Origin: Pseudomonadota bacterium
GTDB taxonomy: Bacteria > Pseudomonadota > Alphaproteobacteria > Rhizobiales > Beijerinckiaceae
DNA: 47,715 nt
Assembly (NCBI GenBank): GCA_023386155.1
Contig: JAEWKH010000118.1
Span: 1-47,715 of the forward strand
Direction: 5' to 3'
Shown: in pieces, positions 40,549 through 47,715 of the stretch
Layout of the letters: every line of letters begins with the position of its first letter
Numbering within the stretch: the stretch's first letter is position 1
Translations under genes and position numbers: made by a program
Notes under the pieces: generated by a model
What the model was told of the DNA's origin: nothing
Databases searched by the model: none
What the model saw: the letters and a program-made list of their open reading frames with translations, nothing else

Positions 40549-41148
40549 TCACGCCTCGAACGATTCGCTCGCGAAAGCCGCGTCGGAGAGCTTCTCGGCA
40601 TGGGCGCGAAGGTCCTTCGGCCATAGCCGGATCAGGGCCATGAACAGCTTCCGGTCCCCGGCAAAGAGCGCACGCGAGGCTTCCTCGAAACCAACTTCAT
40701 TGCCGGCCAGCGCCGACATGAAGCGATAGAGCGCTTCCCGGGCCTGCCGGACCCGGTCCCTGGACTCGTTGCCGCGCCGTGCCTCCTCGACCAGCTTGCG
40801 CAGGGCGACCGATGCGCCGCCCGGCTGGGCATTGAGCCATTCCCAGTGGCGCGGCAGCAGGGTCACCTCCCGCGCGACGACACCGAGCCTGGGCCGCCCC
40901 GGGCCGCGGGACTCAGGCTTTTCGGGAATGGGGCCGGGAACATTGTCCAGCCGCGCCAGAACATCCTCGGGCGTGCCGCGGAAGTCCACCTCGACGACGC
41001 GACAAGTCTCGTCGTCGAGAATGAGGACAGGCTCGCTCTCGCCCCGGTCCAGCGCCGTCTTGGTCGCCTTGGCGACCGAAGGGAGCGAGCCGGAGGCAAT
41101 CCGGCGCGGGCCGGCGAAAGCCGTGTATGTCTGAAGGGGTTCGCCCAT
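40549..41148 (-). CDS. DUF2239 family protein
   Basis: Soluble protein of 199 residues matching DUF2239. The N-terminal TYTAFAGPRRIASGSL and ILDDETCRVVEVDFRGTPEDVLARL, then GRPRLGVVAREVTLLPRHWEWL and the helical ALYRFMSALAGNEVGFEEASRALFAGDR, are characteristic. The RPRLGVVAREVTLLPRHWEWL block resembles an AT-hook-like or ribbon-helix segment, hinting at nucleic-acid binding, which is inference only. AGGA lies eight bases before the ATG. The promoter is unusually clear (TTGACT-N17-TAAAAC) and overlaps a palindromic operator, so expression is probably repressor-controlled. Confidence 0.82.
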   Translation of the reverse strand: MGEPLQTYTAFAGPRRIASGSLPSVAKATKTALDRGESEPVLILDDETCRVVEVDFRGTPEDVLARLDNVPGPIPEKPESRGPGRPRLGVVAREVTLLPRHWEWLNAQPGGASVALRKLVEEARRGNESRDRVRQAREALYRFMSALAGNEVGFEEASRALFAGDRKLFMALIRLWPKDLRAHAEKLSDAAFASESFEA

Positions 41149-41177
41149 GATGTCCTCGCTGCACTGAATCGCGGTAG

Positions 41178-41223
41178 GTTTTACCCGGGTTAAAAGGGCG
41201 AGTCAATAATATCCGGGTAAAAC
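41178..41223 (-). promoter_or_regulatory. Promoter and paired operator of the DUF2239 gene
   Basis: The minus strand has TTGACT (41201-41206), a 17-base spacer and TAAAAC (41178-41183). The near-palindrome TTTTAACCCGGGTAAAA covers the spacer and -10. A second CCGGGTAAAAC half-site lies upstream at 41213-41223 in opposite orientation. This arrangement fits repression by a dimeric regulator; none is encoded in the window. Confidence 0.6.
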
Positions 41224-41229
41224 ACCCGG

Positions 41230-41775
41230 CTACGAGCCGCCAGGCTCCTCCCGCTCCCCGTCGATGACGTCCCGCGCAACGTCGAACCGGAAACCGGCCC
41301 GCGCCATGGCGGCGAGATCCTTGTCGCGGTAGGGCGCCTGCTCGCCGGGCCGGAACGGCCCGAGCTTGCGGCGGCGGGCGAAGGCCCGGGCCGCTTGCTC
41401 CTCGTCGCCGTCCTCTCCTTCCAGGGCCGCCGCGATGGTGGAGCGGTCGACGCCCTTGGCGGAGAGCTTGGCCTGGATCGCCCGGGCCGAGCCGCCCCGG
41501 CGGCGCAGGGTGGCGACGCGGGCTTCCGCATAGCGGGTATCGTCGATCAGGCCGCTCCTCAGGCTTTTCGCCACCACCTCGTCGATCATCTCGTGAAACT
41601 CGGCCGGATCCTCGCCGCGCAGGCGGCAGCGCTTGTCGACCTTGCGCAGCAGAACGCGGCGCAGGTTCTCGCCAGAGGATGCATAGCGCTCGAGATAGGC
41701 GAGGGCCGCCCGCTGCAGATAGGCGGGCGTGACCTTGCGCGGGGGCTTGCGGTCAGGCTTGCCGTTTTCCGTCAT
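41230..41775 (-). CDS. recX: RecX family regulatory protein
   Basis: All-helical RecX-type modulator of RecA filaments, 181 residues. The three-helix repeats show as YLERYASSGENLRRVLLRKVDKR, IDEVVAKSLRSGLIDDTRYAEARV and the conserved RRRGGSARAIQAKLSAKGVDRSTIAAAL. The C-terminal RAFARRRKLGPFR completes the family pattern. RecX normally limits recombination by capping RecA filaments. The ATG at 41775 overlaps the PAP2 phosphatase stop (ATGA), so it is translationally coupled to that gene. No recA is nearby and no LexA-type box was found upstream of the pair. Confidence 0.85.
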   Translation of the reverse strand: MTENGKPDRKPPRKVTPAYLQRAALAYLERYASSGENLRRVLLRKVDKRCRLRGEDPAEFHEMIDEVVAKSLRSGLIDDTRYAEARVATLRRRGGSARAIQAKLSAKGVDRSTIAAALEGEDGDEEQAARAFARRRKLGPFRPGEQAPYRDKDLAAMARAGFRFDVARDVIDGEREEPGGS

Positions 41776-42524
41776 TCGGGTTTCGCATCGGAGGCGGGCG
41801 CGAATTCGCCCGGCTTTTCGATCTGGCCCCGCCTCTGCAACTGCAATGCCACGAACCAGCACAGGGACGCCCAGGCCGCCCCGACGGCCCATCCGGCCAG
41901 CACGTCGCTCGGCCAGTGCACGCCGAGATAGACGCGGCTTACGCCCACGAGCAGGGTCACGATGATGGCGAGCGCCATGAAGAAGGCACTGACGCGCCGG
42001 CTCTTCTCCACGCGGGCGAGCAGGGCTCCCAGGGTCAGGTAGGTGATGGCGGACAGCATGGCGTGGCCGCTCGGGAAACTCGCGGTATAGACGCGGGCCG
42101 CGTGAGGCACGAGGTCCGGCCGGGGGCGCTCGAAGCCCATCTTGAGTCCCGTGGAGATCAGCATTCCGCCGACGATGGCGACGATCACCAGGAGCGCCGC
42201 GCCCTGCCGCCGGGTCATGAGGAGATAGGTCCACGTGGCCAGCGTGATCAGCGACAGGATGGCATAGCCGCCGAGGCCCGTGACGTCCCGCGCGGCCTCC
42301 TCCAGCCAGGACGGCCCGAGCGGATTGGCCGGGTTCTGCGGGTCGCGCAGGGCCAGCAGCAGCCGGCTGTCGATCGCGTGGGTCTCGCCCTCCCGCACCT
42401 CGTCGGCGAGCGCAATGAAGGCCCAGGCGAAGAACCCGCAGGCCGACAGCGAGAGGAGAGGGCCGACTTCGTTGAGCCGCAGGCGAAGCCACAGACGGGT
42501 GGCAGGGGCGAAAAGCGTGTTCAT
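41772..42524 (-). CDS. PAP2 family membrane phosphatase
   Basis: Integral membrane phosphatase of 250 residues with six helices. The three PAP2 active-site motifs are complete: KMGFERPRP (Lys128 to Pro134), PSGHAM (151-156) and SRVYLGVHWPSD (196-207). Such enzymes dephosphorylate undecaprenyl diphosphate, phosphatidic acid or lipid A; the substrate here is unknown. It is the first gene of a two-gene operon with recX. The ATG at 42524 opens MNTLFAPATRLW; an AG-rich stretch upstream is a weak ribosome site. Confidence 0.88.
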   Translation of the reverse strand: MNTLFAPATRLWLRLRLNEVGPLLSLSACGFFAWAFIALADEVREGETHAIDSRLLLALRDPQNPANPLGPSWLEEAARDVTGLGGYAILSLITLATWTYLLMTRRQGAALLVIVAIVGGMLISTGLKMGFERPRPDLVPHAARVYTASFPSGHAMLSAITYLTLGALLARVEKSRRVSAFFMALAIIVTLLVGVSRVYLGVHWPSDVLAGWAVGAAWASLCWFVALQLQRRGQIEKPGEFAPASDAKPE

Positions 42525-42597
42525 GGCTCTCTGAGATAGGGAATTCCGCGGGCTCTGGCGAGGGTGAAGGATGGAATGGGCCGTGCCATCGCGGCTC

Positions 42598-43791
42598 TCA
42601 CACCTCCAGGCGCTTCCGCCAGGCCTTGGGCGCGGTGATGCTGCCGAGATTGAGCCATTCGGCCATGAGGCGAAGCTCGTCCCCGAGGGCGGGTGCGATC
42701 TCCTCCGGAGATATCCCGGCTTCCGGATGGACCGAGTGCACGATGAGATTGCCCGCAGCGCGGTCGGCCTTGAGGTCCACGCGGGCGACGATCTTCTCGC
42801 CGAGCACGAAAGGCAGGCAGTAATAGCCGAATTCCCGCTTCTCGGCCGGCGTGTAGATCTCGATCCTGTAGCGGAAATCGAACAGGCGCTCCGTGCGGCT
42901 GCGTTCCCAGACGATGGGATCGAAGGGCGACACGAGGGCTCTGGCCGCCACCCGGCGCGGGATCCTGGCCTGGGGGTCGAGATAGACCGGCCCGTTCCAG
43001 CCCTCGACTGTGACAGGGACGAGATCGCCGGCTTCCACCAGTTCGGGAATGCGGGCCTTCGCGTCCTTCGGCTCCAGGCGGAAATAGTCCCGCAGGCAGC
43101 GCTCGGACGCGATTCCCAGCGCGCGGATGGAGAGCCGCAGGAGCTCGCGCTGCGCGTCCTCGGCCGAGGGCGTCGGCCTGTTCAGGGTTTCGGCAGGCAG
43201 CGCCCGTTCCGGCAGGTCGTAGAGGCGCTCGAAGCCGCGCCGCGTGGCGGTGGTGACCTCGCCGGCCCAGAACAGCCATTCCAGCGCCCGCTTGCCGTCG
43301 CTCCAGCCCCACCAGGAGCCCTGGCCCTTGCCCCCGATGGAGAGGTCGCCCGCCCCGATGGGGCCCCGCGCGGCGATCTCGCGGCGGACCTCCTCGACGA
43401 AGGCGCGCTTCTCCCGTCCGAACCGGGCGAGCCCGCCATAGATGCCTTCGCCCCGCTTGGCGCGGTCCATGCGCCAGCGGAACAGGGGGTGCAGGTCGAG
43501 CCGGATCAGCGAGGCCTCGTGGCCCCAATACTCGAAGGCTTCGCGCTTCCTGGCGTGATAGGCGGTCTTCTCGAGGAGGCCCCGGTCATAGGCGCCGATC
43601 CGCGAGAACAGGGGCATGTAATGGGCCCGCACCAGCACGTTGACCGAATCGATCTGGAGCAGGTGCGAGCGCTGCAGCACGCGGCTCAGGTGCCGCTTGG
43701 TCGCCGCCGCGGGACGGCCTTCGTGAAACCCTTGGGCGGCCAGCGCTATGCGCCGAGCCTGGGCGAGACTGAATGTGGTGCGTGCGGTCAT
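42598..43791 (-). CDS. ycaQ: YcaQ/AlkZ-like DNA glycosylase (winged-helix, HTH_42)
   Basis: DNA glycosylase of 397 residues from the AlkZ/YcaQ superfamily built of tandem winged helices. The start FSLAQARRIALAAQGF is family-typical. The catalytic motif is Gln46-Ile-Asp48 in LLQIDSVNVLVRAHYMPLF, the Q-phi-D form of the YcaQ branch rather than the Q-phi-Q of AlkZ. The later FEYWGHEASLI and PFDPIVWERSRTERLFDF are diagnostic. Escherichia coli YcaQ excises N7-alkylguanines and unhooks interstrand crosslinks. The ATG at 43791 gives the expected length; an in-frame ATG at 43827 lies inside a palindromic repeat. Confidence 0.88.
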   Translation of the reverse strand: MTARTTFSLAQARRIALAAQGFHEGRPAAATKRHLSRVLQRSHLLQIDSVNVLVRAHYMPLFSRIGAYDRGLLEKTAYHARKREAFEYWGHEASLIRLDLHPLFRWRMDRAKRGEGIYGGLARFGREKRAFVEEVRREIAARGPIGAGDLSIGGKGQGSWWGWSDGKRALEWLFWAGEVTTATRRGFERLYDLPERALPAETLNRPTPSAEDAQRELLRLSIRALGIASERCLRDYFRLEPKDAKARIPELVEAGDLVPVTVEGWNGPVYLDPQARIPRRVAARALVSPFDPIVWERSRTERLFDFRYRIEIYTPAEKREFGYYCLPFVLGEKIVARVDLKADRAAGNLIVHSVHPEAGISPEEIAPALGDELRLMAEWLNLGSITAPKAWRKRLEV

Positions 43792-43820
43792 GATCGGATG
43801 GGGAGTTAGGGCGTTCAGCG

Positions 43821-43900
43821 AGCGCATCGTGCGGAAGAGTGGACCCGGTTTTTCGCGAAGAAAGATGCGCTCGTCAAAGAGTGGAGCATCAGATCGATGC
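43821..43900. repeat. RIME-like element with truncated second module
   Basis: Module A is intact (AGCGCATCGTGCGGAAGAGTG to AAAGATGCGCTC). Module B starts (GAGCATCAGATCGATGC) and stops without its returning arm. It lies between the ycaQ start and the following small membrane gene on the same strand. Confidence 0.7.
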
Positions 43901-43924
43901 CGCTGGCAAGGATCCTGGCAGGAA

Positions 43925-44422
43925 TCATGTCCCGTCACGGCAAGGATCTCTGGCGCCGGACGCGACGGCCGTGGCTGTCGCCAGGAAGCCGAGGAGCTTG
44001 AGGGCCGCGACCGCCATGTGGCCCGTTTCCCAGCGCGTGCGAATGGCTTGGAAATTCTCCGGCATCGGGCCTGGCGCCCATGTGGCGAGGACGCTGTTGG
44101 CGGGCGCCACCCAGGCGAACCAGACGCCGAGGGCGAAGGTGAGGAGGATGCAGCCCGCCAGGGCGAACCGGAAGCCCGGCCGCTCGCGGCGCAGGGCATA
44201 GGCGAGAAACGCCGTCCCGAGGATGGCTCCGACATCCAGAGGGCCGCCGATGACAGCGAAGAGCTGGAACTGGCCATGGAACACGGTCGTTTCCCGCCAG
44301 AGTTCCGGGGGCCAGACCGTCAGGCGCGGCGGGGCTTCCAGCACATGGGCGAAGGAGGGCCCGAGGCTGAGCGCCGCGAGGGTCAGAACGGCGGGACCGA
44401 GGATCCGGATCATCGGGATCAT
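43925..44422 (-). CDS. Small conserved membrane protein, possibly DUF1772-like
   Basis: Integral membrane protein of 165 residues with four helices (about 7-27, 50-75, 85-105 and 133-158). The first region ends FAHVLEAPPRLTVWPPELW; later the conserved-looking AIRTRWETGHMAVAALKLLGFLA precedes the last helix. The helix count and His/Trp placement recall DUF1772/anthrone-oxygenase-like proteins, but I am not certain of the family. The ATG at 44422 is used; a second ATG at 44413 has AGGA better placed. It may be expressed alone or with ycaQ, separated from it by a repeat element. Confidence 0.6.
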   Translation of the reverse strand: MIPMIRILGPAVLTLAALSLGPSFAHVLEAPPRLTVWPPELWRETTVFHGQFQLFAVIGGPLDVGAILGTAFLAYALRRERPGFRFALAGCILLTFALGVWFAWVAPANSVLATWAPGPMPENFQAIRTRWETGHMAVAALKLLGFLATATAVASGARDPCRDGT

Positions 44423-44579
44423 CCTTTGCGCGGGATGGGATCGTTCTCATTCGGCACCGGGGATTCTTCCCCGCCGGGCGCCGGTTTCAATCCTTTTCGG
44501 CCCGAACGCATATCTGCCCTGCAGCCCGCGGTAAGACAAAAACCATCCTGACTGCCCTAGATGAGCCAGCCGGTACGCG

Positions 44580-46091
44580 ATGGACACAATGGATCAATCA
44601 CCCACAGCCCAGCACCAGAGCGGCCAGAGCCGGACTCTGAGCCATGCCGAAATCCGCACGGTCATCCTCGGCGTGATGCTCGCCATGTTCCTGGCGGCCC
44701 TGGACCAGACTATCATCGCGACGGCGCTTCCGACCATCGGCCGCGAACTCGGCGATCTGGAGCACCTGTCCTGGATCGTGACGGTCTATCTCCTGACTTC
44801 CACAGCCGTGACGCCGCTCTACGGGAAATTCAGCGACTCGTATGGCCGGCGCATCACCATGCTGATCGGCATCGTGATCTTCATCCTCGGCTCCATCGCC
44901 TGCGCGCTCGCGCCCAATATGATCGCCCTCATCCTGGCCCGAGGACTCCAGGGCATCGGCGGCGGCGGGCTCATCGCACTGGCGCAGACCATCATCGCCG
45001 ACATCGTGGCTCCGCGGGAGCGCGGACGCTATCAGGTCTATTTCGCCAGCGTGTTCATGTCGTCGAGCCTGCTCGGTCCGGTGCTGGGCGGCTTCTTCGC
45101 CGAGCACCTGCACTGGTCGGTGATCTTCTGGATCAATCTGCCGCTCGGATTGATAGCTCTTGCGATCGCATTCCACAGCCTGAAGAAACTGCCCCGGTTC
45201 GAGCGCCGGCACCAGCTCGATCTGCTGGGCGCCTTCCTGCTCATGGCGGCCACCGTCGCGCTGCTTCTGGCCCTGAGCTGGGGCGGGATCCGCCATCCTT
45301 GGGCCTCCCCGCAGATCCTGGGGCTCATCGCGGGCTCGTTCGTCCTCTGGGGCCTGTTCGCCCTGCGCATGAAGCTCGCGCCCGAGCCCCTGATTCCGCC
45401 GAGCGTGCTGCACAATCCCGTCGTGCGCATGGCGACCCTCTCCGCCTGCTTCGGCATGGGCACCTATATCGGCCTCACCATCTACCTGCCGGTCTATTTC
45501 GAGGCCGTGCGCGGGCTCACGGCGAGCCAGTCGGGCCTTTCCCTGATTCCCCTCATGGCCGGAACGGTGGTCGGGGCGACGCTCTCCGGCCGCACCATGG
45601 CGAAGGTGAAGCACTACAAGCGCCTCCCCACGGCGGGCCTTCTCGTCGCCATGGTCACGACAGGCGTGCTCGCGGCCTATGGCTCCTCCCTGTCGCTCGT
45701 CACCGTCGAGATCATCCTGGCCATCATCAGCATCGGGCTCGGCACGGTGCTGCCGGTCACCATGGTGACGACCCAGAACGCGGTCGCGCCGCACCAGATG
45801 GGAACCGCGACGGGCACGGCCAACTTCTTCCGCTCGCTCGGCGGCGCCTTCATCGTGGCGATCTTCGGCGCCATCGTGCTCGCCGGGTCGGGCCTGAGCG
45901 GAGCCACGAGCTTCGAAACCTTGAGCGCGGCAGCCGCCCAGAGCGGCGTCGATCTGGCCGACGTGTTCAGCTACGTCTTCATCGCGGCCGTCGTCGGGTT
46001 CGGATTGTCGCTTGCGTTTCTTCTCGCTCTCGAGGAGCGGCCCCTGCGCGGCAGCGCCGTCAAGGCTGCCGAGGCGGCGGTTGCGGACTGA
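44580..46091 (+). CDS. DHA2-type MFS multidrug exporter (14 helices)
   Basis: Inner-membrane drug/H+ antiporter of 503 residues, length and pattern of the 14-helix EmrB/QacA group. The first helix region has FLAALDQTIIATALPTIGREL, the conserved LDxTIVxxALP motif of DHA2 pumps. Motif A is GKFSDSYGRRITM, and the helix-four segment is RGLQGIGGGGLIALAQTIIAD; motif C-like GPVLGGFFAEHLHWSVIFWINLP follows. No EmrA partner is present, so it probably pumps alone. The ATG at 44580 (or 44589) gives a short hydrophilic N-terminus. It converges on the ABC-2 permease gene with three bases between stops. Confidence 0.9.
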   Translation: MDTMDQSPTAQHQSGQSRTLSHAEIRTVILGVMLAMFLAALDQTIIATALPTIGRELGDLEHLSWIVTVYLLTSTAVTPLYGKFSDSYGRRITMLIGIVIFILGSIACALAPNMIALILARGLQGIGGGGLIALAQTIIADIVAPRERGRYQVYFASVFMSSSLLGPVLGGFFAEHLHWSVIFWINLPLGLIALAIAFHSLKKLPRFERRHQLDLLGAFLLMAATVALLLALSWGGIRHPWASPQILGLIAGSFVLWGLFALRMKLAPEPLIPPSVLHNPVVRMATLSACFGMGTYIGLTIYLPVYFEAVRGLTASQSGLSLIPLMAGTVVGATLSGRTMAKVKHYKRLPTAGLLVAMVTTGVLAAYGSSLSLVTVEIILAIISIGLGTVLPVTMVTTQNAVAPHQMGTATGTANFFRSLGGAFIVAIFGAIVLAGSGLSGATSFETLSAAAAQSGVDLADVFSYVFIAAVVGFGLSLAFLLALEERPLRGSAVKAAEAAVAD

Positions 46092-46094
46092 TGC

Positions 46095-47267
46095 TCAATC
46101 CAGCGTCTGGCGGAAGCGGGCCACCGCCACGCCCATGGCAAGCAGGGTGAAGACGGCGAGCGCCAGGACATCGGCCTGGAGGTCGATGAAGGTCGCGCCC
46201 TTGAGCATGATCCCGCGCACGATCCGCAGGTAATGGGTGAGAGGCAGGATCTCGCCGATCGCCTGCGCCCAGCCCGGCATGCCCTTGAACGGAAACATGA
46301 AGCCGGAGAGGAGGATGTTGGGCAGGAAGAAGAAGAACGACATCTGCATCGCCTGGAGCTGGTTCTGGGCGATGGTCGAGAAGGTGTAGCCGATCGACAG
46401 GTTCGCCAGGATGAAGAGCAGGGTCAGGCCGATGAGGAGCCAGAGGCTCCCGATCACCGGAATGTCGAACAGGAGCCTCGCGGCGACGAGGATGATGGTC
46501 ATCTGAACGCCGCCGACGATCAGGTAAGGGGCGATCTTGCCGAGCATGATCTCGACCGGGCGGATCGGCATGGCGAGCAGGCTCTCCATCGTGCCGCGCT
46601 CGATCTCCCGCGTGACGGACAAGGCCGTGAAGACCAGCATGGTGAGGGTCAGAATGAGCCCCATCAGGCCGGGCACGATGTTGAGGCGGGTCTCGCCCGC
46701 CGGATTGTAGCGCTGGTGCACCCGCAGTTCGTAAGGCAGCGGCTGGGGCGCGAGACGTGCTGCGGGGCCGGTGAGCTCGCGAGAGAAAACTTGGGACGAG
46801 AGCCCCTGCAAGGCTGCAACGGCACCGCCGGTTGCGGTCGGATCGGCGGAGTCGGCGACGACAAGCAGCGCCGGCCGCTCGCCGCGCATGAGGTCGCGAC
46901 CGAAATGCGCCGGAATCTGCACGCCGAACAGCACCTTGCCGGAAAGGATCAGGTGGTCGAGCTCCTCTTCGCTCGCGGCCGAGGTAGAGATGTCGAAGTA
47001 GTCGGTGGCGCGCATCGCCGCGATGAACGAGCGTGCAAACGCGCTGTCGTCCTGCACCAGAACGGCGGTGGGCAGGTGCCGCGGGCTGGTGTTGATCGCG
47101 TAGCCGAACAGGGTGAGCTGCAGCAGCGGGATCATGATCATCATGGCGAAGGTGATGCGGTCACGCCGCAGCTGGATGAACTCCTTGATGAAGGCCGCGC
47201 GGAGGCGCATCAGCGAAGCCCTGAGGCCTCGCGTGCGGCGATCGACATCGCTGATTCCCGCGCTCAT
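46095..47267 (-). CDS. ABC-2 type efflux permease
   Basis: Membrane permease of 390 residues of the ABC-2/YbhS-YhhJ type. One N-terminal helix (MMIMIPLLQLTLFGYAI) is followed by a periplasmic domain (about 60-190), then five helices with the family region SVTREIERGTMESLLAMPIRPVEIMLGKIAPY (about 235-265) and FPFKGMPGWAQAIGEILPLTHYLRIVRGIMLKG. Such permeases with a cytoplasmic ATPase and usually a membrane-fusion protein export drugs or other toxic compounds. The ATG overlaps the ATPase stop by four bases, so the two are translationally coupled. Confidence 0.88.
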   Translation of the reverse strand: MSAGISDVDRRTRGLRASLMRLRAAFIKEFIQLRRDRITFAMMIMIPLLQLTLFGYAINTSPRHLPTAVLVQDDSAFARSFIAAMRATDYFDISTSAASEEELDHLILSGKVLFGVQIPAHFGRDLMRGERPALLVVADSADPTATGGAVAALQGLSSQVFSRELTGPAARLAPQPLPYELRVHQRYNPAGETRLNIVPGLMGLILTLTMLVFTALSVTREIERGTMESLLAMPIRPVEIMLGKIAPYLIVGGVQMTIILVAARLLFDIPVIGSLWLLIGLTLLFILANLSIGYTFSTIAQNQLQAMQMSFFFFLPNILLSGFMFPFKGMPGWAQAIGEILPLTHYLRIVRGIMLKGATFIDLQADVLALAVFTLLAMGVAVARFRQTLD

Positions 47268-47715
47268 CCGAAATTGTCCTTCGACCGGCTCATCAGGTCG
47301 ATGAACACGTCCTCGAGGGTGGCTTCGCCCGGTGCCCAGTGCTGGGGCCCTTGTTCGCGCAGTTCTCTTGTTTCGGCATCGAGCTTTTGCCTATCGCGCC
47401 CGCTTACATGCAGCGCCATGCCGAAGGGCGCGATCATGTCGACCCCGTCGAGCGCCTTGAGGCGCTCGGCCAGCCCCGCAAGGTCGGGGCCTGTCACGGT
47501 GTAGGTCGCCAGATGCGCATTCGCGATCACGTCCTCGACGGTGCCCTGCGTGAGCAGTTCTCCATAGGCGATGTAGGCGATCTCGTGGCAGCGCTCGGCC
47601 TCGTCCATGTAATGGGTCGAGACGAGCACGGTCATGCCTTCGTGCGCGAGCGCGTGGATCTCGTCCCAGAAGTCTCGGCGCGCCTTGGGATCGACACCGG
47701 CCGTCGGCTCGTCGA
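47264..47715 (-). CDS. ABC transporter ATPase, C-terminal part (cut by window end)
   Basis: The last ~149 residues of a drug-export type ATPase; the N-terminal half lies beyond the window. The visible part begins in Walker B (DEPTAGVDPKARRDFW), has the switch histidine in VLVSTHYMDEAERC and continues with YIAYGELLTQGTVEDV into the C-terminal extension usual for YbhF/CcmA-like exporters (LEDVFIDLMSR). An ATG at 47635 inside this frame is internal and not the start. The stop overlaps the permease start (ATGA). It powers the ABC-2 permease encoded downstream. Confidence 0.88.
   Translation of the reverse strand, partial: DEPTAGVDPKARRDFWDEIHALAHEGMTVLVSTHYMDEAERCHEIAYIAYGELLTQGTVEDVIANAHLATYTVTGPDLAGLAERLKALDGVDMIAPFGMALHVSGRDRQKLDAETRELREQGPQHWAPGEATLEDVFIDLMSRSKDNFG

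Noticed and set aside
41149..41229. A small gene between DUF2239 and recX
   Set aside because: The 80-base gap is fully accounted for by a promoter and palindromic operator; no start with a ribosome site and coding character is present.

Overview
The window looks like chromosome of a GC-rich alphaproteobacterium of the order Hyphomicrobiales (Rhizobiales), plausibly a Methylobacteriaceae-type genus such as Microvirga. The genus is a guess. The order-level evidence is a RegB/RegA (ActS/ActR) redox pair, an MmcB-type nuclease, a Cys-type intracellular PHA depolymerase, alphaproteobacterial LexA, CtrA and EcfG-like promoter motifs, and many intergenic palindromic elements resembling rhizobial RIMEs. 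I found no tRNA, rRNA, CRISPR array, prophage, plasmid gene or intact IS element. The composition is uniform apart from AT-richer intergenic pockets, mainly upstream of the two giant RTX genes and of phaZ.

Layout. 1-2.1 kb: FecCD/FecE-type metal-chelate importer genes without their binding protein. 2.3-7.2 kb: a surface-polysaccharide block with a WbpM-like 4,6-dehydratase facing an operon of UDP-glucuronate epimerase, WecA/WbpL-like phosphoglycosyl transferase and WbpV-like reductase. The dehydratase, reductase and transferase together could make and load the first N-acetyl-6-deoxyhexosamine of an O-antigen. 7.3-11.5 kb and 25.2-29.2 kb: two giant cadherin-like/RTX secreted proteins sharing one C-terminal type I secretion module; no type I exporter lies nearby. 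11.8-15.3 kb: an MBL-fold hydrolase and a remarkable ABC exporter-like protein that has lost every ATPase motif. 15.7-25.1 kb: TPR protein, mmcB, a DUF6790 protein, regB-regA, phaZ, a YgjP-type metallopeptidase, an MCP and a Bcr/CflA efflux pump.

29.4-34.6 kb: PBP1A behind a CtrA-type site, then the most interesting locus. A radical SAM protein (rSAM-linked-to-UDG family) has a LexA-type box GTTC-N7-GTTC directly upstream, and is followed by a DUF4130-UdgX fusion protein. The two genes are separated by a MITE-like inverted-repeat element. 34.8-38.5 kb: a secreted PRC-barrel protein with an EcfG-like promoter, divergent from a three-gene TRAP transporter. 38.6-44.4 kb: osmC, DUF1345, a GNAT, DUF2239 behind a well-formed promoter and operator, recX-PAP2, a YcaQ-type DNA glycosylase and a small membrane protein. 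44.6-47.7 kb: a 14-TM drug exporter and an ABC-2 efflux operon cut by the window end.

Nine copies or remnants of one mosaic palindromic element lie between genes. They create false in-frame 5' extensions for several genes, so starts here were chosen from ribosome sites and family length rather than longest reading frames.
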